Origin: Nitrospira sp.
Lineage (GTDB): Bacteria; Nitrospirota; Nitrospiria; Nitrospirales; UBA8639
Length of the DNA: 64,000 nucleotides
Reading direction: 5' to 3'
Assembly (NCBI GenBank): GCA_011523385.1
Contig: WTGX01000017.1
Location: 264,940-328,939, forward strand
Shown: one piece after another, positions 34,180 through 43,026 of the stretch
Numbering within the stretch: position 1 is the stretch's first letter
Layout of the letters: every line of letters begins with the position of its first letter
The notes under the pieces: generated by a model
The model's input: only the letters and a program-made list of their open reading frames with translations
Told to the model about the DNA's origin: nothing
Database searches by the model: none
Program-made: the position numbers and the translations under genes

Positions 34180-34889
34180 TCTGTCAAGCCTTCCGTTTCC
34201 AGGCCGATGCTGTCGAGAAACGCCTTCAACAATTGCTGCAAATGGTTCACACGGTTTTCGAGTCCGCGTACCTTTCCGTCTGCACGATAGAAGACATGAC
34301 AAGAAAGAATCAATGATGACGTATTTGTCCGATCCTGAAATGCGTGAAAGAGAGCATCCCACTTTTCCTCGGAGTTCTCGACTTCAAGATTGACTCCAGA
34401 ATGCTGCGTGGCGTTGCCGAATGCACTCAGGTCGAGATGGATACTTGCCCCCGGCAGTCTGGACAGGTAGTTGCCGTCATCCTCTTGTTCGCCGTTTAGT
34501 TCCAGAAACAGAGTAGGTTTGATGCTTACTGTGCGGACTGATACGGCAGGTAACGATTTTTGCAGTGCATCCTCGCTCAGCGAGATGCAGTCTCTACAGA
34601 TTGTCACGTCTTCTCTCGCCCTCAAGTTATTGAAAGCAAGTGACATTCTGTCCACGGATATATCGATAATGCCATTCCCGTTGAACAGGGTCACGCGAAC
34701 GCGCACATCCGAAAGTAAATTGCCCCCGGCCACATGCATGTCACGCGTGTTGATCCTAAACCGAGGATGAATCGTCTCGTAGAAAGCCTTGAGCACGCTC
34801 ACGTTGCTACTCGGCAGATCAAATGATGGGGTGGCAAACTCCACCTCATACGTCAAATTGATCCGTTCAATCTTAGCTTTCATCTCCAA
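34176..34889 (-). CDS. Unknown first gene of the RES/Xre operon
   Basis: This 237-residue protein (TTG at 34889, or ATG at 34883) shows no signal peptide or membrane span. It looks like an alpha/beta domain: an N-terminal strand block YEVEFATPSFDLP, then FRINTRDMHVAGG, then LFNGNGIIDISVDRMSLAF. The general layout recalls poorly described bacterial proteins with repeated strand-helix units, but I cannot name a family. Its 4-nt overlap with the antitoxin gene indicates co-translation, so it may be a third component of the toxin-antitoxin module. GC is low, like the two genes after it. Confidence 0.7.
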   Translation of the reverse strand: MEMKAKIERINLTYEVEFATPSFDLPSSNVSVLKAFYETIHPRFRINTRDMHVAGGNLLSDVRVRVTLFNGNGIIDISVDRMSLAFNNLRAREDVTICRDCISLSEDALQKSLPAVSVRTVSIKPTLFLELNGEQEDDGNYLSRLPGASIHLDLSAFGNATQHSGVNLEVENSEEKWDALFHAFQDRTNTSSLILSCHVFYRADGKVRGLENRVNHLQQLLKAFLDSIGLETEGLTE

Positions 34890-34990
34890 TCACCAAGCTA
34901 CGACGCAGAAGAATAGGATCCTCTCGTTGAGAACGATAACTTACCCGTGGCGTTAGATCAAGCTGAGAATGCCGAAACCGATACGACGAA

Positions 34991-35019
34991 TACGGGCGGA
35001 CACGCAGGTCCGCCCCTAC
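34991..35019. repeat. Short repeat R5 overlapping the ygfZ stop
   Basis: GGGCGGACACGCAGGTCCGCCC is a hairpin with arms GGGCGGAC and GTCCGCCC, followed by CTAC. On the minus strand the repeat begins GTAGGGGCGG, and its TAG is the ygfZ stop codon (35016-35018). Confidence 0.6.
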
Positions 35020-36104
35020 GCGTGATAGAACGGAAGGGTCTGCACGACGGAGGGATGGCGTTCTCCGTCCACTTCCACCTGCAAGGTAGTGCCCGGAGCG
35101 GTGAAGTCCCGTAAGGGAAACGCAAAGGCAAGGGTCTTGTTCAGGGTGGGGGAGTGAATCGCGCTGCTGATCCATCCGACCTCCCGGTCTGCGCTGAACA
35201 CTTTGGCATCGGGAGAGGGGATCGTGTTCGAATCGATGACCAGGCCCACGAGCCGTCGCTTGACCGTACCGTAGGTGTCCATGCGCGCCACGACTTCCTG
35301 TCCGGGGTAACACCCCTTGCTCAGGCTGAAGGCTTTTCCCTCGAGGTTGGCTTCGGGCGGCACGATGCGTTCATTCAAATCCGGTCCCAGCTTGGGGATG
35401 CCCGCTTCGATGCGAAGGGATTCCCGTGCTTCCGTCCCAAATGCCCGGAGACCAACGGCTTGCCCGGCTTCCCATAACCGGCTCCAGGCTTGGTCCAAGA
35501 CCTCATTCGGCATCAGGATCTCAACGTCGTGTTCGCCGGTTTCCTGGGTCGTGGCTATCAGGGTCGCTTGGCCGTCCAGATCATGAGTCAGAAAGTTGCC
35601 GGTTTTCAAGCTGGTGACGCCGACACCGAACGCCTGCCGGATAAGGTCGGGGGCCTTGGGGCCGCTGACCAGAATAATGCCCCAGGTGTCTCCACAGTTC
35701 TTCATTTTGGCTTTGGTGCCGTAGAGCAAAAATTTGCGAAAAGTCTCGTGGGTGACGGCTCCTGCTTCGCCCGCGTCTTCCACCAGAAGAGATTCCTCAA
35801 GTCGATAGACCCGGAAGTAGCTCAGCATCTTGCCTTTGTGCGTCATGAAGCTCGAATACAGCCAATCGCCGGATTGGAGGGGCAGAACGTCGTTGCTGAT
35901 AATGCTTTGCAGCCAGGTCACGCGATCTTCTCCCGTGACCGTCAGTTTTCCTCGATGGGAGAGATCGGCAATCCCCACGCCCGTTCTGACCGCGTGATGT
36001 TCGGCAATGGGGTCCCCATAATGGACCGGCATCTCCCATTCTCCCGCAGGACCGAAAAGGGCTCCCAGTTGTTGATGGGTGGTATGCAGGGCAGACTGTT
36101 TCAT
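35016..36104 (-). CDS. ygfZ: Folate-binding protein YgfZ (GcvT-like)
   Basis: This 362-residue protein has a GcvT-like fold and the YgfZ signature KGCYPGQEVVARMDTYG near residue 285, with the conserved cysteine. YgfZ uses folate and helps maturation or repair of certain iron-sulfur enzymes, such as MiaB in E. coli. The aminomethyltransferase active residues of true GcvT are not evident, and no gcvH or gcvP lies nearby. The gene starts inside the last codons of the pseudo-receiver gene (4-nt overlap). Its stop is provided by repeat R5. Confidence 0.9.
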   Translation of the reverse strand: MKQSALHTTHQQLGALFGPAGEWEMPVHYGDPIAEHHAVRTGVGIADLSHRGKLTVTGEDRVTWLQSIISNDVLPLQSGDWLYSSFMTHKGKMLSYFRVYRLEESLLVEDAGEAGAVTHETFRKFLLYGTKAKMKNCGDTWGIILVSGPKAPDLIRQAFGVGVTSLKTGNFLTHDLDGQATLIATTQETGEHDVEILMPNEVLDQAWSRLWEAGQAVGLRAFGTEARESLRIEAGIPKLGPDLNERIVPPEANLEGKAFSLSKGCYPGQEVVARMDTYGTVKRRLVGLVIDSNTIPSPDAKVFSADREVGWISSAIHSPTLNKTLAFAFPLRDFTAPGTTLQVEVDGERHPSVVQTLPFYHA

Positions 36105-36484
36105 GCCGGACGTGGTTGGATCACTTCCTGGAGCAGGGCCAGGGTTCGGGCGGAAAACTCATTGCGTGAGACGATCTTGTCGATGCCGAGTTCCTTGGCC
36201 TGCCGCCACGTGTCGATTTCTTCGTGATTGGCAAACGCCAGGACCGGCACGTAGTTCAAGGCCGTATCGTTTTTGGCGGTTTTTAGCAAGGTGGTGGCAT
36301 CAAGCCCGGGGTCGTTCATGTTCAGCACAATGGCTGTCGGGGCTTGAGCTTTGGACTTTTCGAGAATGTCATCGGGAGATTTGACGCGCTTGAGCCCATA
36401 ACCGGCCGGTTTAAACGCATCACGAATCTTCGTATAGAAAAAAACGTCGGTCACACCTACGAGCACGATTTTTTCCTGTTCCAC
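36101..36484 (-). CDS. Stand-alone pseudo-receiver (response regulator-like) protein
   Basis: This 127-residue protein has the receiver-domain layout (KIVLVGVTDVFFYTKIRDAF, then TAIVLNMNDPGL, then YVPVLAFANHE and KIVSRNEF). The phospho-acceptor aspartate position reads asparagine (VLNMND), the N-terminal acidic pair is missing, and the conserved lysine near the end is arginine. It therefore probably cannot be phosphorylated in the usual way and may be a scaffold or ligand sensor. It overlaps ygfZ by 4 nt, and the two are likely co-expressed. Confidence 0.78.
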   Translation of the reverse strand: MEQEKIVLVGVTDVFFYTKIRDAFKPAGYGLKRVKSPDDILEKSKAQAPTAIVLNMNDPGLDATTLLKTAKNDTALNYVPVLAFANHEEIDTWRQAKELGIDKIVSRNEFSARTLALLQEVIQPRPA

Positions 36485-36507
36485 GAGTCAACCCTTTCTT
36501 GTGATCG

Positions 36508-36625
36508 CCGGGACGGCACCCTTCGACTTCGCCCGTTCGCTTCGCTCAGGGCAAGCTCAGGACAGGCAGGGCGGGCTCCGGCCGTCCCCTACAATAAATG
36601 TAGGGACAACCCCCTGTGGTTGTCC
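36508..36625. repeat. Dispersed repeat R3, copy 2
   Basis: It has the same order as copy 1 (1507-1622): CACCCTTCGACTTCGCCCG, GCAAGCTCAGGACAGG, CCGGCCGTCCCCTAC, then the hairpin GACAACCCCCTGTGGTTGTC. It fills the gap between the TPR gene and the pseudo-receiver gene. Confidence 0.8.
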
Positions 36626-36628
36626 TCC

Positions 36629-37144
36629 TTAATTCATCAAGGCAATCAGCCGCATCATCGCGCGTTTCGCGGGCTTATAGTCGGCATTCAACGTCACGGC
36701 GGTTTTGTAGGAATCGATGGCGCGGCCCCAATCACCTTGTCGTTCATACACGCGCCCCAGGTTCATATGCGGAAAAGCCGGACTTTCATACCGCTTGGCT
36801 TTGGTAGCCCGTTCGAGCCAAGGGATGGCCTCATCCAAGCGGTTCAATTCGATAAGATAGGCCCCGATGTCGTTATACGGATTCCCGAAGTCCGGGTCCG
36901 TCCGGATGGCCCGATGACACTCTTCAATGGCTTCGTCCAACTGGCCCATGAAGCTGTAGGTCCACCCGAGGAAGGTATAGGCTTCGGCCGTCGGGAAGGC
37001 GTCGATGGAGTTCTGGTAAAGTTTAACGGCGTCATCCAGTTTGCCGTTCATCTGACATTCGTAGGCCTGCTGGAATAAACTCCACGCGGTCAGCTTGTCC
37101 TCTTCCCGCCCTTCACCCTGTTGAAGAAAATCCTGCTGGTTCAT
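36629..37144 (-). CDS. TPR-repeat protein
   Basis: This 171-residue protein consists of about four TPR units: residues 18-50 (WSLFQQAYECQMNGKLDDAV), 52-84 (AYTFLGWTYSFMGQLDEAI), 86-118 (PYNDIGAYLIELNRLDEAI) and 122-155 (PHMNLGRVYERQGDWGRAI). No signal peptide is seen, so it is likely a cytoplasmic protein-protein interaction scaffold. It lies on the same strand as thi4 and thiC upstream, but an R1 repeat separates it from thi4, so co-transcription is uncertain. Confidence 0.85.
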   Translation of the reverse strand: MNQQDFLQQGEGREEDKLTAWSLFQQAYECQMNGKLDDAVKLYQNSIDAFPTAEAYTFLGWTYSFMGQLDEAIEECHRAIRTDPDFGNPYNDIGAYLIELNRLDEAIPWLERATKAKRYESPAFPHMNLGRVYERQGDWGRAIDSYKTAVTLNADYKPAKRAMMRLIALMN

Positions 37145-37148
37145 CGTC

Positions 37149-37220
37149 TATCACTCCCCCCTTGAGGGGGAGTCGCAAGCAGCCCAGCCGACAGGCGTCG
37201 GCTGCTGCGGTGAGGGGGGA
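37149..37220. repeat. Dispersed palindromic repeat R1, copy 2
   Basis: TATCACTCCCCCCTTGAGGG, then GGAGTCG, a nested AGCCGACAGGCGTCGGCT hairpin and GCGGTGAGGGGGG. It fills the thi4-TPR gap. Confidence 0.8.
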
Positions 37221-37244
37221 CAACTCCCTTCACCCATACAATCC

Positions 37245-38054
37245 CTATTCGCCCTTCAATTTGTGACGAACGAGGTCGGCGGCGCGTTTCCCCGACAACA
37301 GCATCGAACCGAAAGCCGGACCCATGCGGGGAGAGCCGTCCACGGCGGCCACGGCCAAACCCGTGACGAAACAGTTCGGGAACACCTCGCGGGTATTTTC
37401 TACAACCATGGCCTCGGAGCGTGCAACCCACATGGCTCCGTTGCCCGGGACTGTCTCATAGAGTCCGCGTTGGTTCAGCAAGCCGACCACCACCGCGTCA
37501 TGGCCGGTGGCATCGACCACGACTTTCGACTCGAGCGCGATCGGATCGACGTGGATGACATCGTGCCCGGCCATCTCCGCCGTCGTATTATTGACAACGA
37601 CGCCTTCGAGCACACCCTCGCCCCGAAGGATCAGGTCCACGACCCTGGTCAGGTTCAACACCTTTGCTCCGGCTTCATACGCCGAGGCAATGAGGCGGGC
37701 GGTGGCGTGCGGGGGATCCACGATTCGCATGCCCGCGCAATCCTTCACGGGTTTACACGGAACGCCCATGCTCTCGAGGACCTCGTGGGCTGGTTCGCAC
37801 AGAGTGGCTTTGTTCATGAGGTATCCGCCAGACCAGAATCCCCCGCCCAGCGCGAGACTTTGTTCGAGCAGCAGGGTGCGAAATCCTTGTTCGGCCAGGT
37901 CATGAGCGCAGACCAGACCGGACGGCCCGCCGCCCACGATAATCACGTCACTTTCAATGAGCTGATCAAACTCTTTATAAAATTCGCGCGCGATGTGGCG
38001 GGTGACGTCCCGTTCACGAAGCGGCGCCGGCTGGAGATTGTCCATGGCAAACAT
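37245..38054 (-). CDS. thi4: Thi4 family thiazole synthase, likely sulfide-dependent
   Basis: This 269-residue protein has an N-terminal dinucleotide fold (VIIVGGGPSGLVCA, residues 38-51) and the Thi4 pattern MRIVDPPHATARL, VVDATGHDA and MGPAFGSMLLSGKRAA. It makes the thiazole half of thiamin from NAD and glycine. The suicide enzymes of yeast and plants carry a sulfur-donor cysteine before DP. Here the residue is histidine (VIHVDP), as in prokaryotic Thi4 enzymes that use free sulfide catalytically. It follows thiC on the same strand and is therefore probably under the same TPP riboswitch. Confidence 0.88.
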   Translation of the reverse strand: MFAMDNLQPAPLRERDVTRHIAREFYKEFDQLIESDVIIVGGGPSGLVCAHDLAEQGFRTLLLEQSLALGGGFWSGGYLMNKATLCEPAHEVLESMGVPCKPVKDCAGMRIVDPPHATARLIASAYEAGAKVLNLTRVVDLILRGEGVLEGVVVNNTTAEMAGHDVIHVDPIALESKVVVDATGHDAVVVGLLNQRGLYETVPGNGAMWVARSEAMVVENTREVFPNCFVTGLAVAAVDGSPRMGPAFGSMLLSGKRAADLVRHKLKGE

Positions 38055-38062
38055 TCCTACAT

Positions 38063-38117
38063 TGCCCTCTCCCTCCGGGAGAGGGCCAGGGTGAGGGTGA
38101 AGGTGAAAGTGAGGGGC
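38063..38117. repeat. Dispersed palindromic repeat R2, copy 3
   Basis: CCCTCTCCCTCCGGGAGAGGG hairpin arms are followed by a run of GTGAGGGTGAAGGTGAAAGT-like purine repeats. It lies in the 72-nt gap between thiC and thi4 and could affect their relative expression. Confidence 0.75.
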
Positions 38118-38126
38118 CTCCGTTGG

Positions 38127-40202
<2,076 letters not shown>

Positions 40203-40332
40203 TATTCATTAGACTACACAATATACGCCTTGCCCGTTTTCTTGTCAATCAGCCATGGTGTAGGCTGGGGCGTGTGAAGGCTCAAGAGGGGGGACGCCAT
40301 GAGTAGCCGGCGCCCAAAAGCTTGAGGCACGT

Positions 40333-40767
40333 TCACCACTCACCGCCGTCGCGGGTCCACTCGGCTAGCCCCCAGTTCTTGTTGATTTTCACGATTGTCC
40401 CCACGGTCTTGGCATGCCGGTCCAGGACCGACCTGACCGTATTGCTGAAATTTCTGGACTTGGTAGGATATCCCCCTCTCTTGAGAGCTTCGGCAATATC
40501 AGCAGTGGATTGGGGGTCTTTCACTGTACTCAGGTATATTTGGGCGGCTTCTGGCAACGAAAGATCGGCAAATGCACCGGATGTGGCGTTACCAGACTCT
40601 TGAGTTTTGGGAAGAGAAACAGGCAGACAGGCCTGCAACGTTGTTTCACTTTCTCCCAGTAAGGCCGTCACGCCGGCAATGGCGGCTTCGATGACCTTTT
40701 TTCTTCTTTTCAGGTCTTTCAAGACCGTGCGATAGGCATCCATGCTCGCATCGTTTTCAGACATCAT
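40333..40767 (-). CDS. Winged-helix (HARE-HTH-like) hypothetical protein
   Basis: This 144-residue protein has an N-terminal coiled helix (DAYRTVLKDLKRRKKVIEAA). A low-complexity linker follows, then a C-terminal helix-turn-helix of about residues 70-140 (LSLPEAAQIYLSTVKDPQST, then IAEALKRGGYPTKSRNF, ending NWGLAEW). The C-terminal layout resembles HARE-type winged helices found in restriction and chromatin proteins. It probably binds DNA or regulates a neighbour. The helically spaced CATAGCA array lies directly upstream of its start, so it might bind its own control region. That link is inference. Confidence 0.65.
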   Translation of the reverse strand: MMSENDASMDAYRTVLKDLKRRKKVIEAAIAGVTALLGESETTLQACLPVSLPKTQESGNATSGAFADLSLPEAAQIYLSTVKDPQSTADIAEALKRGGYPTKSRNFSNTVRSVLDRHAKTVGTIVKINKNWGLAEWTRDGGEW

Positions 40768-40810
40768 CTGACTCCATCCGGAACGTCTTATTTGCCAAAG
40801 GCTTCTTTTT

Positions 40811-40920
40811 CATAGCAGCGCGTTATGCGAAACATAGCACAATTATAGCAATACATAGCATAAACGCAAAAAACATAGCAATGCCATAGCAGACATAGCA
40901 CAGACATAGCAAAAATAGCA
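40811..40920. repeat. Helically spaced CATAGCA direct-repeat array
   Basis: Nine copies of CATAGCA or a one-base variant begin at 40811, 40833, 40844, 40854, 40874, 40885, 40894, 40905 and 40914. The steps are 9-11 nt or about twice that, so all copies face the same side of the helix. The array lies between the divergent winged-helix gene and the RHH/PIN genes. Confidence 0.75.
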
Positions 40921-40949
40921 ATGCGATGGTATCTCGTGCTCTCCTTTCC

Positions 40950-41060
40950 GTCATTCCCGACGTTTGTAATCGGGAATCCAGAGTCTTTTGTCTTTCTCTT
41001 GCCTTGGTCGGTTCTACAGCCAATAGGACTGGATTCCTGCTAAAAACTTGCAGGAATGAC
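40950..41060. repeat. Dispersed inverted-repeat element R7 (111 bp)
   Basis: The ends GTCATTCCCGA and TGCAGGAATGAC are inverted. Inside, GGGAATCCAGAGTC and ACTGGATTCCTGC form a second inverted pair. No gene of its own is present. The structure is a typical non-autonomous palindromic element. Confidence 0.7.
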
Positions 41061-41144
41061 AGAGGGGAAACTGCGGAATTGACGGCACGGGCCAATATAC
41101 GGTTATGATGTGTTGCATAAACATCTATGCGCAGAGATGTGCTA

Positions 41145-41381
41145 ATGGCCCGATGGAACCTCTTAATCCCTGAACAGACGGACCGCACGGTCCGTACTTT
41201 CCTTGCGCGCACTGGCGGGAAGAAGGGCGACCTATCCCGGTTCGTCGATGAAGCCGTGCGTCGCCGCGTGTTGGATCTCACTGTTCACGGGATCAAGGAC
41301 CGTAACGCCGGACTTGACCAACAGAAAATCCTCGACTTGATCGACGAGGAGGTAGACGCCGCGCGTGCAGGTCGTTCTTGA
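41145..41381 (+). CDS. Ribbon-helix-helix antitoxin of a PIN toxin
   Basis: The ATG at 41145 (MARWNLLIPEQTDR) is preferred over an earlier one at 41127. The 78-residue product matches small ribbon-helix-helix antitoxins: a short N-terminal strand (WNLLIP), then two helices (TDRTVRTFLARTG; KGDLSRFVDEAVRRRVLDL) and a C-terminal tail that would bind the toxin. It overlaps the next frame by 17 nt. The toxin itself is truncated, so the antitoxin is probably an orphan kept after decay of the pair. Confidence 0.75.
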   Translation: MARWNLLIPEQTDRTVRTFLARTGGKKGDLSRFVDEAVRRRVLDLTVHGIKDRNAGLDQQKILDLIDEEVDAARAGRS

Positions 41382-41541
41382 TACCAACATCCTCATTGGC
41401 ACCCTTATCACCAAAGGCACCCCGCCGGACAGGCTGTATCGGGCGTGGCTGCGTGGGGTGATCGAGCTTGTAACGTCCACGGCTCAACTGGCCGAGATCG
41501 CAGACGTTCTCGCTAACCGACGAAGCCCAATGGTTCGCTGA
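41365..41541 (+). pseudogene. Truncated PIN-domain toxin (VapC-like)
   Basis: The GTG at 41365 opens a 58-codon frame that begins MQVVLDTNILIGTLITKG, the PIN-domain first strand with its metal-binding Asp-Thr-Asn. It continues TSTAQLAEIADVLANRR with the conserved glutamate. A stop follows at 41539-41541. Complete PIN toxins of this type have about 135 residues and two more acidic residues, so the C-terminal half is lost. The next 160 nt contain no continuation in any frame I could see. Confidence 0.75.
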
Positions 41542-41705
41542 CCAGTGGTAGTAGTTCCCCTTCCGGCACTGTTGCAGGATGTTTAAGATCTGCTACAATC
41601 AAAAGCTTAGACTCAGAACATGCTTGAGAGCCTGTTCTGAGCGAAACGAAGGATCAAGCAGAGGGAGCAAGTCAGTGAGAATGGTTGAATCACGGAGGTG
41701 CGGGC

Positions 41706-42809
41706 GTGAATTCCGTTGAAACCACGGCGTTTCCCATCACCGATTACGAGCCGGTCCCGGCCGAGGAACTTTTTGAGCGGACCAGGGCCGCTAAGCAGGC
41801 ACTCGGCGACCGGGTGCTGATCCTGGGGCATAACTATCAGCGGGACGAAGTCATCGTCCATGCCGACCTCCGGGGGGACTCCCTGTTGCTGTCCAAGTTG
41901 GCGGCGGAGCGGTCGCAGCACCCCTACGTGGTCTTTTGCGGCGTCCACTTCATGGCGGAAACCGCGGATATTCTGAGCCGGTCGAACCAGACCGTGATTT
42001 TACCGGATCTGGCCGCGGGGTGTTCCATGGCGGACATGGCGGCCATTGAGCAGGTGGATCAGTGCTGGGAGGAACTGGGGCGCGTGTTGTCCGTGGAAGA
42101 GGACGTCATGCCGGCGGTGTATGTGAACTCCGCCGCGGTCCTCAAAGCCTTTTGCGGGGAACATGGAGGCATTACCTGTACGTCGTCCAATGCCAAGGCC
42201 GTCATGGAATGGTGTTGGGCCCGGAGAGAAAAAATCCTGTTCTTCCCGGACGAGCACCTGGGGCGCAACGTGGCCAATGCCATGGGGATACCGCGTGAAC
42301 AGATGATCGTCTGGGACCCGTACCTGCCGTACGGGGGGAACACGAAAGAGGCGATCCGAAAAGCCCGCCTGATTTTATGGAAAGGGCATTGCAGCGTCCA
42401 TCAGATGTTTCAACCCGCGCACGTGGAGTACTTTCGCAAAACCTATCCGGGCATTCAGGTCATCGTGCACCCGGAATGTCACGAAGACGTGGTTAATCAA
42501 GCCGATGCGGTGGGGTCCACCGAGCGTATTATCCGCACGGTCAAACAAGCGGAACCGGGCACCCTGTGGGCCGTGGGCACCGAGTTGAACTTGGTCAACC
42601 GGCTGAAAAACGAAGAAACCGACAAGCAGGTGTTTTTCCTGTCCCCCACCGTCTGCCGGTGCGCGACCATGTTCCGGATCGACGCCGCGCACCTGTGTTG
42701 GAGCATGGAGAATCTCGCGCAAGGCTGTGTGGTGAATCAGATATCCGTGCCGGTCGACGACAAGGTCCTGGCCCGGGTCGCGCTCGATCGAATGATGGCG
42801 GTCAGCTAA
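41706..42809 (+). CDS. nadA: Quinolinate synthase
   Basis: GTG at 41706 has GGAGG 7 nt upstream; an in-frame TTG at 41685 has no such site. The 367-residue enzyme condenses iminoaspartate with dihydroxyacetone phosphate in NAD synthesis. Motifs visible are LILGHNYQRDEV, FCGVHFMAETADIL, ILPDLAAGCSMADM, GGITCTSSNA, PDEHLGRNVA, the HPECHEDV block and CRCATMFRI. The cysteines there include the three that hold the 4Fe-4S cluster. No nadB or nadC is adjacent. It has the normal length for the family. Confidence 0.93.
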   Translation: MNSVETTAFPITDYEPVPAEELFERTRAAKQALGDRVLILGHNYQRDEVIVHADLRGDSLLLSKLAAERSQHPYVVFCGVHFMAETADILSRSNQTVILPDLAAGCSMADMAAIEQVDQCWEELGRVLSVEEDVMPAVYVNSAAVLKAFCGEHGGITCTSSNAKAVMEWCWARREKILFFPDEHLGRNVANAMGIPREQMIVWDPYLPYGGNTKEAIRKARLILWKGHCSVHQMFQPAHVEYFRKTYPGIQVIVHPECHEDVVNQADAVGSTERIIRTVKQAEPGTLWAVGTELNLVNRLKNEETDKQVFFLSPTVCRCATMFRIDAAHLCWSMENLAQGCVVNQISVPVDDKVLARVALDRMMAVS

Positions 42810-42872
42810 CGAGCGGGCATCCCTCATGCAGGCTTGCCGCCTGCACCCCAAGAGATGAAAATGTTCCAGGTC

Positions 42873-42978
42873 GTCATCCTGAGCGAAGCGAAGGATCTGC
42901 TTTTCCATGTGTTCAGTGTTTGAGCGAGAGATTCCTCGCGAGGTCCTTCGCGTTGCTCAGGACAAACTCGGAATGACC
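42873..42978. repeat. Dispersed repeat R4 (GTCATCCTGAGCGAAGCG type)
   Basis: It begins GTCATCCTGAGCGAAGCGAA and ends TTGCTCAGGAC...GGAATGACC, so its ends are imperfect inverted repeats. GCGAGAGATTCCTCGCGAGG inside forms a further hairpin. A related TCTGAGCGAAACGAAGGATC fragment lies near 41635. It fills most of the nadA-ileS gap. Confidence 0.75.
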
Positions 42979-43026
42979 AATTCGGGATGTCGTTGGCTAT
43001 CTTCATACCAATGACAGCAGTAGACC

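Noticed and set aside
40811..40920. CRISPR array
   Set aside because: The repeated unit is only 7 nt with 2-15 nt spacers, there is no 24-37 nt repeat, and no cas genes are present.
40823..41281. Open frame of 152 codons on the minus strand
   Set aside because: It is open mainly because of the CATAGCA array and the R7 repeat, and it overlaps the RHH antitoxin antisense.
42810..43026. T-box leader of ileS
   Set aside because: The gap holds repeat R4 and shows neither the conserved T-box sequence nor a terminator before ileS.
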